This document shows, piece after piece, positions 51,050-60,276 of a stretch of DNA of 64,000 bases; the stretch's first letter is position 1, and every line of letters starts with the position of its first letter. Below the pieces are notes generated by a model. It was given only the letters and a program-made list of their open reading frames with translations, ran no database searches and was not told the origin of the DNA. This DNA is from Ketobacter sp036337295. Its GTDB lineage: Bacteria > Pseudomonadota > Gammaproteobacteria > Pseudomonadales > Ketobacteraceae. The stretch lies in contig JAYZEN010000002.1 in NCBI GenBank assembly GCA_036337295.1, positions 1 through 64,000 on the forward strand, given 5' to 3'. A program made the position numbers and the translations under genes.

Positions 51050-53698
51050 CTATCCGGTGTTGCGCATCCCCGCCGCAATCCCGGCTACGGTGATCATCAG
51101 CGCCCGGGTCTCCTCAGCCTGCTCGGCAGATTTCAAACGACCGGCCCGCATCAGCTCCACCTGCAGCATGTGCAAGGGGTCCAGGTAGGGGTTACGCACT
51201 TCTATAGACCGCCGAATCACCGCATTGTTCTGCAACAGCATGCTATGGCCGGTGATGGTATTCACCAGATCCACCATATCCGCCAACCGGGAGCGCAGTT
51301 CCTGGCCCAACTGACGGTCCCCGGGCTGCGCCAGTCGTCGTTCATAATAAGCTGCGATCTGCGGGTCGGACTTGGCCAGCACCATTTCCAGCATACCCAC
51401 TATCATGCGGAAGAACGGCCAGCGCTCATACATTTCATGCAGCAGATCCCCTTTGCCTTTCTGCAGGGCTTGCTGGAAGGCATCGTCCGCCCCCAGCCAG
51501 CCCGGCAACATCAATCGCATCTGGGTCCAGGCAAATACCCAAGGGATGGCGCGCAGGGTTTCGATCCCCCCGTCCTTACGCCGTTTGGCGGGGCGACTGC
51601 CCAAGGGTAAGCGCTGCAGCTCCTGCTCCGGGGTGGCGTGGCGGAAATAACTCAGAAAACGGGGATCTTCCCGCACCAGACGGCGATAGGATTCCATGCC
51701 GGTTTTTGCCAGGCCGGCCATAGTATCCCGCCACTCCGGGGCCGGGGCTGGCTGCTCCAGCAAGGTGGCTTCCAGAGTGGCGGCGATATAACGCTGCAAG
51801 GTACGGATGGCCACCCCGAAGGGTGTAAACTTGGCACGGATCACCTCACCCTGCTCCGTTATCCGGATGCGGCCATTCACGGCGCCAGGCGGCTGGGAGA
51901 GTATGGCCTCGTGGGAAGGTGCTCCACCGCGACTGGTGGAGCCGCCGCGACCGTGGAACAGGGTCAATCGAACCTGGTACTCCTGACACAGCGCCGTCAA
52001 CTGTTCCTGAGCCTGATATTGCACCCAGGCCGCCGCCAGAAAGCCCCCATCTTTCGCCGAATCCGAATAGCCAATCATGACCTCCTGCTGGCCCTGAATG
52101 TGCTGACGGTACCAGTCGATTTCAAACAGACTGTGCAGGGTCGCCCGGGCACGCTCCAGGTCATCCAGGGTTTCAAACAGAGGGACCACCCGCATCAGCC
52201 GTTCCAGGCCCGCCTCTTTCTGCAGCAGCAGAACCGCCAATACATCGGAAGGCACGTGGGCCATGGAAATAACATAGGCGCCGAGGGCATCGTAGGATTG
52301 GTCCGCCAGCATGCGGAAGGTATCCAGCACTTCCTGCACTTCGTCGCTGCAACGCAAATGACGTGGAATCAAGGGGCGCTGACTGTTGAGCTCGGCAATC
52401 AGAAACCGCTGTTTCTCTTCCTCGCTCCATTGATTGTAATCACCCAGCCCGATGGCTTGGGTGATAGCCGCCATGGTGTCGGCATGGCGGGTGGATTCCT
52501 GCCGGATATCCAGACGGAGCAAGGTCACCCCAAAGGTGTTGATACGACGAATGGTGTCCAGCAACTCACCGTTGGCAATTTCGGCAATGCCGCATTCCAT
52601 CAGGGAACGATGGCATAACTTGAGGGGTTCCAGGAGCTCCTCCTGATCCAGGATCGGCGGCTCCCCATGCCACTCTTCGCCGGCCAGCTGGGCATTGAGA
52701 TAGTCTTTGGTGGCGAACAGGCGATCCCGCAGAGGTTTGATGAGCGCCCGATAGGGTTCGCGGGTATCCCCTACCACCGCGCGCAGTTCGTCGGTACAAT
52801 GCACAGCCGACAGCACCATCAACAGATCTTCGAAGTCATGGCTCAACAAATCTGCCGCCATCCAGCGGGCCAGGGTAAGCACCTCCCGGGTGACGTTGGC
52901 TGTGACATTAGGATTGCCGTCGCGATCCCCGCCCATCCAGGATGAAAACGTGAACGGCGCGAAATCCATGGGCAGACTGCGATCGAGGTTTGCCTGACAC
53001 CATTCGTCCAGCTCCCGCAGGTATTCCGGCACCGCACTCCACAGAGTTTGCTCAATCGTGACGAACCCCCAGCGCGCTTCGTCCACCGGGCTGGGTCGCT
53101 CCTGGCGGATTTCATCCGATTGCCAGGCCGAAACAATTTTTCGTTTCAGAGTTTCCATCACCCGGTTGCGTTCGATGTCGGTCAGATTGACTGTATCGAG
53201 TTTTTCCAGACAATCGGTGATGTCGTCGTATTTGCGGATCAGGGTGCGCCGGGTGACTTCCGTCGGGTGGGCCGTCAACACCAGATCGATGGACAGCTCC
53301 TGCAAGGATGCGAACAACTGATCATCGGAGATTTTGGCCCGTTGCAGACGTGGGTGCAGCTCCGCCATAGTGGCACGCTGGTTTTTGCGCTGGCTCTGTT
53401 GATACTCACGGCGACGGCGCACCCGGTGATACTGCTCCGCCAGGTTCGCCAGGTTCAAAAAGTGACTGAACGCCCTGGCCACTGGCACCAGTAGCTCCGG
53501 TTCCAGGCGGGACAGTTTTTCTGACAGTTTTTGCGATTGGTCTTCATGACCGGCGCGGGCATGCTTGGCCAGCTTGCGAATCTCTTCCACCAGTTCCAGA
53601 AGAACCGGGCTTTCCTGCTCCTGAAGTGTGTTTCCCAACAAACGCCCCAATCGACGGACATCCTGTCGCAGCGGGGCATGGGCATCGGGCTCAGTCAT
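51050..53698 (-). CDS. ppc: Phosphoenolpyruvate carboxylase
   Basis: A 882-residue cytoplasmic enzyme that adds bicarbonate to phosphoenolpyruvate to give oxaloacetate for the TCA cycle. Conserved motifs are VLTAHPTEVTRRT (catalytic His), VMIGYSDSAKDGGFLAA (catalytic Lys), FHGRGGSTSRGGAPSHEAI and the C-terminal MRNTG. Start at ATG 53698 (AGGAT upstream). It lies 55 bp downstream of a diguanylate cyclase gene in the same direction, so the two may share a transcript; allosteric control by acetyl-CoA and aspartate is known for the family. Confidence 0.95.
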   Translation of the reverse strand: MTEPDAHAPLRQDVRRLGRLLGNTLQEQESPVLLELVEEIRKLAKHARAGHEDQSQKLSEKLSRLEPELLVPVARAFSHFLNLANLAEQYHRVRRRREYQQSQRKNQRATMAELHPRLQRAKISDDQLFASLQELSIDLVLTAHPTEVTRRTLIRKYDDITDCLEKLDTVNLTDIERNRVMETLKRKIVSAWQSDEIRQERPSPVDEARWGFVTIEQTLWSAVPEYLRELDEWCQANLDRSLPMDFAPFTFSSWMGGDRDGNPNVTANVTREVLTLARWMAADLLSHDFEDLLMVLSAVHCTDELRAVVGDTREPYRALIKPLRDRLFATKDYLNAQLAGEEWHGEPPILDQEELLEPLKLCHRSLMECGIAEIANGELLDTIRRINTFGVTLLRLDIRQESTRHADTMAAITQAIGLGDYNQWSEEEKQRFLIAELNSQRPLIPRHLRCSDEVQEVLDTFRMLADQSYDALGAYVISMAHVPSDVLAVLLLQKEAGLERLMRVVPLFETLDDLERARATLHSLFEIDWYRQHIQGQQEVMIGYSDSAKDGGFLAAAWVQYQAQEQLTALCQEYQVRLTLFHGRGGSTSRGGAPSHEAILSQPPGAVNGRIRITEQGEVIRAKFTPFGVAIRTLQRYIAATLEATLLEQPAPAPEWRDTMAGLAKTGMESYRRLVREDPRFLSYFRHATPEQELQRLPLGSRPAKRRKDGGIETLRAIPWVFAWTQMRLMLPGWLGADDAFQQALQKGKGDLLHEMYERWPFFRMIVGMLEMVLAKSDPQIAAYYERRLAQPGDRQLGQELRSRLADMVDLVNTITGHSMLLQNNAVIRRSIEVRNPYLDPLHMLQVELMRAGRLKSAEQAEETRALMITVAGIAAGMRNTG

Positions 53699-53753
53699 GG
53701 CGGCATCCTGTGATTTCACATTCCCTCCATAATGAAGAGAACAGAGCCCTGAA

Positions 53754-55646
53754 TCAAGGGTTAGCCGCTTCCTGCTCCGGTTGATAAACCTCAACACAAT
53801 TACGACCGTTCTTTTTGGCGCGATACAGTGCTTCGTCTGCTTTCACCAAGAGTTTTTCGGCGGTCTCACGGCCATCGGGAATGACGCTGTGGACGCCAAT
53901 GCTCACAGTGACCGGAATGCGACGCTTGCTGTGCCAAAATGAGGCAAACTGAATATGACTGCGAATGGACTCCGCCACTTTTTGTCCAGCGGCTTCATCA
54001 GTGGCCGGCAGCAACAGGATAAACTCTTCCCCGCCGTAGCGAACCAGAACGTCCAGGTTGCGGCGGGAAAAGCGCTGCAAAATGACCGCAATTTTCTTAA
54101 GGCATTCATCCCCGACCAGATGCCCGAACTGATCGTTGATCTTTTTGAAATGGTCGGCGTCAATCACCAGAATCCCCAGCGAGGACCGGGTCTGCTGGCA
54201 TTGTCGGATCAATTCAGGAAAACAGGTATCCAGATAACGACGGTTACCCACCCCGGTCAAGGCGTCTGTGAGGGTGTCCTGGGCCAGTTTTTCGTTACTC
54301 TGTTTAAGCTGATCGAGCATGGCGCTCAGGTCACGGGTTTTCTGATCCACTCGGCGCTCCAGCTCATCACGCGCCGATGCTGCAATCTGCTCTTTCTCCC
54401 GGGTCAGTTCAGTCACTTCCTGGGCCAGGTCCAGTGCCTGTTTGAGGGCCCGGTTTTTCTCACTGCGCTCCCGTTGCATGCGTGCTGCCAAAGCGGAGGT
54501 GACCATCAGATTTCCTAATGACAGGCCAGCAGCGTGAATGTATTCGATCGCCACCGAAAACTGGATCCATTCCAGTTGCGCTGCCACGTAAAAACAGGTC
54601 CCTGTGATTAACACTGACCAACCGGCCATGAGATAGCGCGCCCAATAATTATCGGTGAAGCATTGATGGGTGAGCACAAAAATAGCGTAGATGCACACCA
54701 ACATTTCCAGGGGATAGATAAACGGCAATACCAGGCGCTCAGGGAACAACACCACCGGAATCACCCCCAGCCCAAACATCGTAACGAAGAACCGCGTCAG
54801 CCTTGCCAGCCAGGGAATCCGGTTTTTCAGGTCGATAAACAGAACCGCGAAGTGGCCGGCAAAAAAGATAGTGGAGAGGATACCCAACCCATAGCTCTTG
54901 TCATTCAGGAACACCTGCGAGCCCCACAGGTACAGAGAACCGAATCCGCTGATACTGGCCTGATAGAGCATGGCGGACACGATGAACGCCATGTTGAACA
55001 GATTGGTGCGATCCCGCAAAAAGTACCACACGTAAGCGTTATAAAATGCCAGCACCGACATCATACCGAAGAACAAGCCATAGAATGCCTGGGCACGAAA
55101 CTCCGACTGGAAAAACCCTTCCGGGGTGCGGAAGTTCACAGGGAAAATCATGGCACTGTCGCTGCTCAAACGGACATAGACCTCGTAGTCACCCGCCTGG
55201 GACACATTGATGGGAAAAATGGGAAAACGGTGCTCCAAATCCTGGGCAATGAACGCCTGATGATCACCGCCGATGCCATGCGCCAGCAGGTTTTTGCCCT
55301 GCGGGGTGGGTTGCACCAGATAGAAATCCACATAATCCAGAAACGGGGTGGCCAACTCCATGTACATGCGCAAAGGCTTTATACTGTTAACAGTAATACT
55401 GAATCGCAGCCACAGCGTATCGCCAACGTACCCTTGTTGCACGGAGCCGGGAAAGCGGGAGACTGACCAGGTCTGCGGCGTATCCAATATGTCACGCAAA
55501 GACAGGTCTCCGGTCTCATCCACCAGATACTGGTAATCGGGAGAAACCCGAAAGGTCGGATTATTCTCTGCCCACCCTGAACCGGACAGAAACAGGAACA
55601 ACACACCCAGCAACAACGACAGCGGATGCGTCAGGGAATTGAACAT
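53754..55646 (-). CDS. 7TMR-DISM diguanylate cyclase
   Basis: A 630-residue inner-membrane enzyme that makes cyclic di-GMP. Signal peptide (MFNSLTHPLSLLLGVLFLFL), a periplasmic DISMED2 domain, seven helices (about 185-390), a coiled coil (about 395-460) and a GGDEF domain. The active site is intact, RYGGEEF, and an inhibitory I-site RNLD sits five residues before it, so product inhibition is expected. DALTGVGNRRYLD and IDADHFKKINDQFGH are standard. The sensory half resembles that of the hybrid kinase at 20153. Confidence 0.92.
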   Translation of the reverse strand: MFNSLTHPLSLLLGVLFLFLSGSGWAENNPTFRVSPDYQYLVDETGDLSLRDILDTPQTWSVSRFPGSVQQGYVGDTLWLRFSITVNSIKPLRMYMELATPFLDYVDFYLVQPTPQGKNLLAHGIGGDHQAFIAQDLEHRFPIFPINVSQAGDYEVYVRLSSDSAMIFPVNFRTPEGFFQSEFRAQAFYGLFFGMMSVLAFYNAYVWYFLRDRTNLFNMAFIVSAMLYQASISGFGSLYLWGSQVFLNDKSYGLGILSTIFFAGHFAVLFIDLKNRIPWLARLTRFFVTMFGLGVIPVVLFPERLVLPFIYPLEMLVCIYAIFVLTHQCFTDNYWARYLMAGWSVLITGTCFYVAAQLEWIQFSVAIEYIHAAGLSLGNLMVTSALAARMQRERSEKNRALKQALDLAQEVTELTREKEQIAASARDELERRVDQKTRDLSAMLDQLKQSNEKLAQDTLTDALTGVGNRRYLDTCFPELIRQCQQTRSSLGILVIDADHFKKINDQFGHLVGDECLKKIAVILQRFSRRNLDVLVRYGGEEFILLLPATDEAAGQKVAESIRSHIQFASFWHSKRRIPVTVSIGVHSVIPDGRETAEKLLVKADEALYRAKKNGRNCVEVYQPEQEAANP

Positions 55647-55709
55647 TGTGCCCCATCATGAATCTAATTATTTGAAAAAACACACTACCTGAAAGCGAGC
55701 CGACCGAGT

Positions 55710-55724
55710 ATACAATTATTGTAT
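55710..55724. promoter_or_regulatory. Perfect 15-bp palindrome between divergent genes
   Basis: ATACAATTATTGTAT is a seven-bp inverted repeat around a central T. It lies 64 bp upstream of the diguanylate cyclase and 59 bp upstream of the NIT-like gene, the right place for a shared operator. Confidence 0.5.
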
Positions 55725-55782
55725 CCTCTGTTGATAGTGTGTAATAAATAGTCAGCCATAGTCTGGCATAACTATTGCGTTA

Positions 55783-56796
55783 ATGCTCCCCAAAGGACAG
55801 GAAAGCAGAACATTCCAACGGTTGATACGTGTGATGGGCCAGATAGAACATTGTTTACAAGACGCTGATATGCCGGAAAACCCTACAAGCGACAGCACTT
55901 TAGCTCAAGATTTATTCAAAACTCACCAGTTGAGAACAGCACAGCTGGATTTGATGGTTACAATTTTAAACCTTAGCCGGTTCATTCAGCGCCATCGTGG
56001 TGCAACGCTTGCACTGTTGGGGGGCGATACCAGCTTCCGCAACCAGGTCCAGGCGCTCCAAAAACAGACATCCGCCCAGTTTGAATACCTGCAGTGCCTT
56101 AATAACTCGGCCGGTAAACCCCTGGCCGACAATGATTACGAGCAACTCACCCTGGGTTGGCTCACGATCATCAAGGATTGGGAGAACGACGATCTGCACC
56201 ACAGCTTCGAATTCCACTCCCACCTGCTGGAATTGATTATCCGCATCACCCGCCAGCTGTCAGAGCAGGTGTTGGCGACGCCGGCGGGGCTGGAGCACAA
56301 CGAGGCGCTGCGCAGCCGGGCCGACAACAGCTTCACCTACCCCCTGCATGGCCTGGTGCAGACCTGCGTGATCGACCTGTATGAACTGGTGGAGTACCTG
56401 GCGCGGATTCGCGGTATCGGCACCCACATGGCCGTCATCGGTCATACCGACAAGGAACTGGGAGCGCGGGTGACTTTCTGGTTGCAGGAATTCCGTTATC
56501 GCAAGGAGCGTTTTGACCAGAACATTCAATTGATTTCGAGCCAATACCTACCCTGCATTCCCGGCCTGAAATCCCTGCCCAACCTGAACATGAAGCTGAA
56601 TTACTTTATCAGCCTGCTGGGCCACGAGATGGACTCGGAAAGAACCTTCCAGGTGCCCAGTCACAAGCTGTTCCTGATGGGCACCGAGATCATTGACGGC
56701 CATTTGGCGGTGATGGACCAGGCCAGCGCGGTGGTCCGCGATCAGTTGTATGCCATGAACCAGATGATGCTGGAACGACTGTCGGCGGACACCTGA
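55783..56796 (+). CDS. NIT-domain-like helical protein
   Basis: A 337-residue soluble, all-helical protein without membrane segments. LSRFIQRHRGATLALLGG and, much later, YLARIRGIGTHMAVIG are each like the RxRG/ERG-type helices of nitrate/nitrite-sensing NIT domains, one in each half. There is no output domain. The start is uncertain: ATG 55783 has no clear ribosome site and ATG 55870 is an alternative. The divergent diguanylate cyclase and shared palindrome hint at a common regulation. Ligand unproven. Confidence 0.6.
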   Translation: MLPKGQESRTFQRLIRVMGQIEHCLQDADMPENPTSDSTLAQDLFKTHQLRTAQLDLMVTILNLSRFIQRHRGATLALLGGDTSFRNQVQALQKQTSAQFEYLQCLNNSAGKPLADNDYEQLTLGWLTIIKDWENDDLHHSFEFHSHLLELIIRITRQLSEQVLATPAGLEHNEALRSRADNSFTYPLHGLVQTCVIDLYELVEYLARIRGIGTHMAVIGHTDKELGARVTFWLQEFRYRKERFDQNIQLISSQYLPCIPGLKSLPNLNMKLNYFISLLGHEMDSERTFQVPSHKLFLMGTEIIDGHLAVMDQASAVVRDQLYAMNQMMLERLSADT

Positions 56797-56811
56797 CCCA
56801 GGGATAACAAC

Positions 56812-57687
56812 CTAGACGACATACACTAGTAGCAACGGCAGCAACACGAAGGACAACAGGGTGGAGATCACCACCATGCCCGCCACCACCTGCGGTTCAC
56901 GCCCATAGCGCAGGGCGAACAGATAGTTGAACACCGCCACCGGCATGGCACTTTGCAGGATCACCACCCCCCGGGCCACCCCGGTGAGTCCGAATCCAGT
57001 GGCCACCCCCACCCCGACAGCCACCCCGATGCCCAGCCGCAGCAGGGCGAACACTGCGCTCTTGCCCAGGTGCGATACCTGCATGTTGGCCAGACTTACC
57101 CCCAAGGTGATAAGCATCAGCGGAATGGTCATATCCCCCAGCAGGGACACCGTGTTCTGGCCCCACTTGGGCAGCGACAGATCACCGTAGATCATCACCA
57201 GCGCGGTGACGATGGAGTAGATGATGGGGTTTCGGATCATCTCCTGAAAGACCGAGCGTCCGCTCACCAGGGCGATACCCAGGGTAAAATGCACCAGGGA
57301 CAACATCATGAACACCGCGATGGCCAACACCAGACCCCGCTCCCCAAATGCAAACAGGCACACCGGCAATCCCATGTTGCCGGCGTTCGGAAACACCATG
57401 GGCCCCAACAACGCGCGCAGGGACTGCCGACTGATGGCGATTACCAGGGCCGCCAGCAACAGCGTGGCCACCACCATCACCAGGGTGACCCAGAACATCT
57501 CTTCAATCACCGCTCGGGACACCGCCGCGTTGGTCATGGCTGACACCACCAGGCAAGGCGCGCCGATGCACATCACCAAGCGGGTTACCATATCGGTATC
57601 GTAGGGTACGTTCAGCTTCTTCCAGCAGAATCCCACCAGAATGCATATCATCACCGGACCGGTGACAGGTAACAGCGTCTGCAGCAT
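56812..57687 (-). CDS. AEC-family transporter
   Basis: A 291-residue inner-membrane carrier of the auxin-efflux-carrier family with about ten transmembrane helices. The characteristic halves are GAPCLVVSAMTN and FPNAGNMGLPVCLFAFG in the N-terminal repeat, and IPLMLITLGVSLAN and ILQSAMPVAVFNYLFA in the C-terminal repeat. Start ATG 57687 with AGAGG upstream; a longer frame upstream is not family-like. Substrate unknown, likely a carboxylate or similar anion. Divergent from mnmC (63 bp). Confidence 0.9.
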   Translation of the reverse strand: MLQTLLPVTGPVMICILVGFCWKKLNVPYDTDMVTRLVMCIGAPCLVVSAMTNAAVSRAVIEEMFWVTLVMVVATLLLAALVIAISRQSLRALLGPMVFPNAGNMGLPVCLFAFGERGLVLAIAVFMMLSLVHFTLGIALVSGRSVFQEMIRNPIIYSIVTALVMIYGDLSLPKWGQNTVSLLGDMTIPLMLITLGVSLANMQVSHLGKSAVFALLRLGIGVAVGVGVATGFGLTGVARGVVILQSAMPVAVFNYLFALRYGREPQVVAGMVVISTLLSFVLLPLLLVYVV

Positions 57688-57750
57688 AAGCCTCTGATTC
57701 GACTGTGTTATGATGGCGCACAGTATAACCCATGGTAATGATTTGTCCCG

Positions 57751-59796
57751 ATGAACCAACCGCCTTCCGACACCCCGCCTGCCCCGCGCTCCCGCATCGT
57801 CCCCTGTGCCCGCATCGAGTGGCAAAACAGTACCCCGGTGTCTGATCAGTTTGAGGACGTTTACTTTTCCCGCGAGGTCGGCAGCGAAGAAACCCGCTAT
57901 GTGTTTCTGCAGAACAATGATTTGGAGGTACGCTGGCACGAAAACGGACTGCGTCAGTTCACCATCGCTGAAACCGGCTTTGGCACCGGCCTGAATTTTT
58001 ACTGCGCCGCCGAGCTGTGGCGCCAATACAAATCTGAAGGCCGCTTACAGGGAGACGCCCACCTGCATTTTGTCAGCGTGGAAAAACACCCCCTGACCCG
58101 GGCAGACCTGGCCCTGGCCGCAGACCAGTGGCCGTCGTATGACTGGATTTCCGGCCCTCTGCTGGAGCAATACCCGGCTCCGGTGCGGGGCTATCATCGC
58201 CTGTATTTTTCCGCCGCCAATATCACCCTGACCCTGATTCTGGACGACGCCAGTGCCGGCTTCAGCACTCTGGAAGGCCGAGTGGATGCCTGGTTTCTGG
58301 ACGGCTTTGCTCCCGCCAAAAATCCGGGCATGTGGCAAGAGGAGCTGTTCCAGCACATCGCCCGCCTCAGCCATCCACGCACCACTGTGGCCACCTTCAC
58401 CGCAGCCGGCGTGGTGAAACGGGGGTTGCAGGAAGCCGGATTCTCGATGGCAAAGGTGGCCGGTTTTGGCCGCAAGCGGGACATGCTGCGGGGCCAATTC
58501 CAGGGGGCGTCGGCTGAAGAAACGTTAGCCCCGGAAGCGAAACCCTGGTTTCACTTTCACTATCCTGGCTCCGGGCAGAGTGGTACCAGGGCGGCGGTAA
58601 TCGGCGCCGGCCTGGCGGGTGCCACGGTAGCCAACAGCCTGGCGCGACGGGGCTGGCAGGTCACGGTGCTGGAGCAGGCAAGTACGATTGCCAGCCAGGG
58701 TTCCGGCAATCCCACCGGCATCACCTTCACCAAACTGAGCCTGCACGACACACCGCAAAACCGCTTCTACCAGTGGGCCTACCTGTATGCCTGCCGTTAC
58801 CTGTTGGACACACTGCGCAACAGCGACGCGGTAGAGGGTAAGGACTGGAACCTGAACGGCGTTCTGCGCCTGGCGTTCGATGCCAAGGAAGCCGCCGAGC
58901 AGGCCAGCCTGTTGCAGGAGCAATACTGGCCACCGGAACTGATGCAGGGGCTAGACCCTGAGCAGATTCAACAACAACTGGGGCTTCAGACTGAACTGAG
59001 CGGAATGTTGCTGCCTGGGGGCGGCTGGCTTAACCCTGCGTTGCTCTGCCAGACCCTGCTGCAACACAAAAGCATCGAGCTGCGCACTGCCGTTGCCGTC
59101 AAAGCGCTGCAGCGACGGGACAACCAATGGCATGCGGATGACCTGGGCCCCTTCGATGCGGTCATCCTGGCCAACGCCTTCGGCAGCAATCGGTTTGAGC
59201 AAACCCGGCACCTGCCCCTGAAATCCGTACGTGGCCAGATCACCTACTGCCCGGCCACCACCGCCTCGAGCCAGTTGCAGCATGCCATCAACTACCACGG
59301 CTACATCAACCCGGCACGGGAAGGCTTTCATTGTGTGGGCGCGACGTTCAATCCACGGCTGGATTGCGTCCATCCGCGTCCGGAAGATCATCACTGGAAC
59401 CTGGAGCAGCTGCGGCAAACCCTACCCGGTTTGGCTCGCGATCTGGCGCTGGCACCTGCCGAGAACGCTGAAGGCCGGGTCGGGTTTCGCTGCCAGACAC
59501 CGGATTATTTGCCCATTATCGGACCTTTACCCGACGTTGAACGCTATTCCCAGACATTCAGCGATTTGGGTAAAGGGTTCTTGAAGCGCACCTTTCCTTA
59601 TGGCCCCAATCACGATGGATTGCTGATCAGTTGTGGTCACGGTTCCAGGGGCATCACTTCCGCTTGCCTGGCGGCGGAAATCATCGCATCGTACCTGACG
59701 GGGGAACCGCAACCACTGGACCGGGAAGCTCTGTTTGCGATTCACCCGGCACGATTCCTGATTCGGAATATAATTAGAAGACAACACCCGCAATAA
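57751..59796 (+). CDS. mnmC: Bifunctional tRNA 5-methylaminomethyl-2-thiouridine synthase MnmC
   Basis: A 681-residue fusion that completes mnm5s2U34 in tRNA. The N-terminal methyltransferase domain (about 1-245) has ETGFGTGLNFYCAAELW for SAM binding and AWFLDGFAPAKNPGMW; the C-terminal FAD oxidase domain starts at AVIGAGLAGATVANSLARRG near residue 280 and ends with HGSRGITSACLAAE. Both domains look complete, the gammaproteobacterial layout. A rhodanese gene follows by 23 bp. Confidence 0.95.
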   Translation: MNQPPSDTPPAPRSRIVPCARIEWQNSTPVSDQFEDVYFSREVGSEETRYVFLQNNDLEVRWHENGLRQFTIAETGFGTGLNFYCAAELWRQYKSEGRLQGDAHLHFVSVEKHPLTRADLALAADQWPSYDWISGPLLEQYPAPVRGYHRLYFSAANITLTLILDDASAGFSTLEGRVDAWFLDGFAPAKNPGMWQEELFQHIARLSHPRTTVATFTAAGVVKRGLQEAGFSMAKVAGFGRKRDMLRGQFQGASAEETLAPEAKPWFHFHYPGSGQSGTRAAVIGAGLAGATVANSLARRGWQVTVLEQASTIASQGSGNPTGITFTKLSLHDTPQNRFYQWAYLYACRYLLDTLRNSDAVEGKDWNLNGVLRLAFDAKEAAEQASLLQEQYWPPELMQGLDPEQIQQQLGLQTELSGMLLPGGGWLNPALLCQTLLQHKSIELRTAVAVKALQRRDNQWHADDLGPFDAVILANAFGSNRFEQTRHLPLKSVRGQITYCPATTASSQLQHAINYHGYINPAREGFHCVGATFNPRLDCVHPRPEDHHWNLEQLRQTLPGLARDLALAPAENAEGRVGFRCQTPDYLPIIGPLPDVERYSQTFSDLGKGFLKRTFPYGPNHDGLLISCGHGSRGITSACLAAEIIASYLTGEPQPLDREALFAIHPARFLIRNIIRRQHPQ

Positions 59797-59819
59797 CGTC
59801 AGCATTCAGGGAGTCAACT

Positions 59820-60212
59820 ATGACGGCACTCAGCAAGCGTATCCATCTGTTTGGCCTGCTTCTGATTTTGACCAGTCCATGGACTTATGCGGATTATAAG
59901 GGAGAGCTGGACCAAACCCAGGCCCAGGGGCAACTGCAGGCCGGGCAGATCACCGCCATTGATGTGCGCAGCCCCGAGGAGTACCAGGCCGGGCACGTGC
60001 CGGGGGCCATCAATATTCCCCACGACCACATCGACGCCGAGCTGACAAAGATCGCCCACTTGAAAGACAAACCGCTTCTACTCTATTGCCGCAGCGGACG
60101 GCGGGCAGAGATGGCGGAATCCACCCTGACCCAGCTGGGATTCACCCAGCTCTATCATCTGCAGGGGGATATGCAGGGCTGGAGCAAAAACCAGTTGCCG
60201 GAGGAAAATTAG
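59820..60212 (+). CDS. Periplasmic rhodanese-domain protein
   Basis: A 130-residue exported single-domain sulfurtransferase. Signal peptide MTALSKRIHLFGLLLILTS with cleavage after YA; AIDVRSPEEYQAGHVPGAINI and the active loop LYCRSGRRAEMA with Cys90. PspE-like in size and export. GGGAG ribosome site. It may be read through from mnmC, but the sulfur carrier of mnm5s2U works in the cytoplasm, so functional linkage to mnmC is doubtful. Confidence 0.88.
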   Translation: MTALSKRIHLFGLLLILTSPWTYADYKGELDQTQAQGQLQAGQITAIDVRSPEEYQAGHVPGAINIPHDHIDAELTKIAHLKDKPLLLYCRSGRRAEMAESTLTQLGFTQLYHLQGDMQGWSKNQLPEEN

Positions 60213-60276
60213 CTTGGCACCATGGATTACATCCGCAACGCGAACCGATCAATAACAATCACAAACAGAGTCGCGC

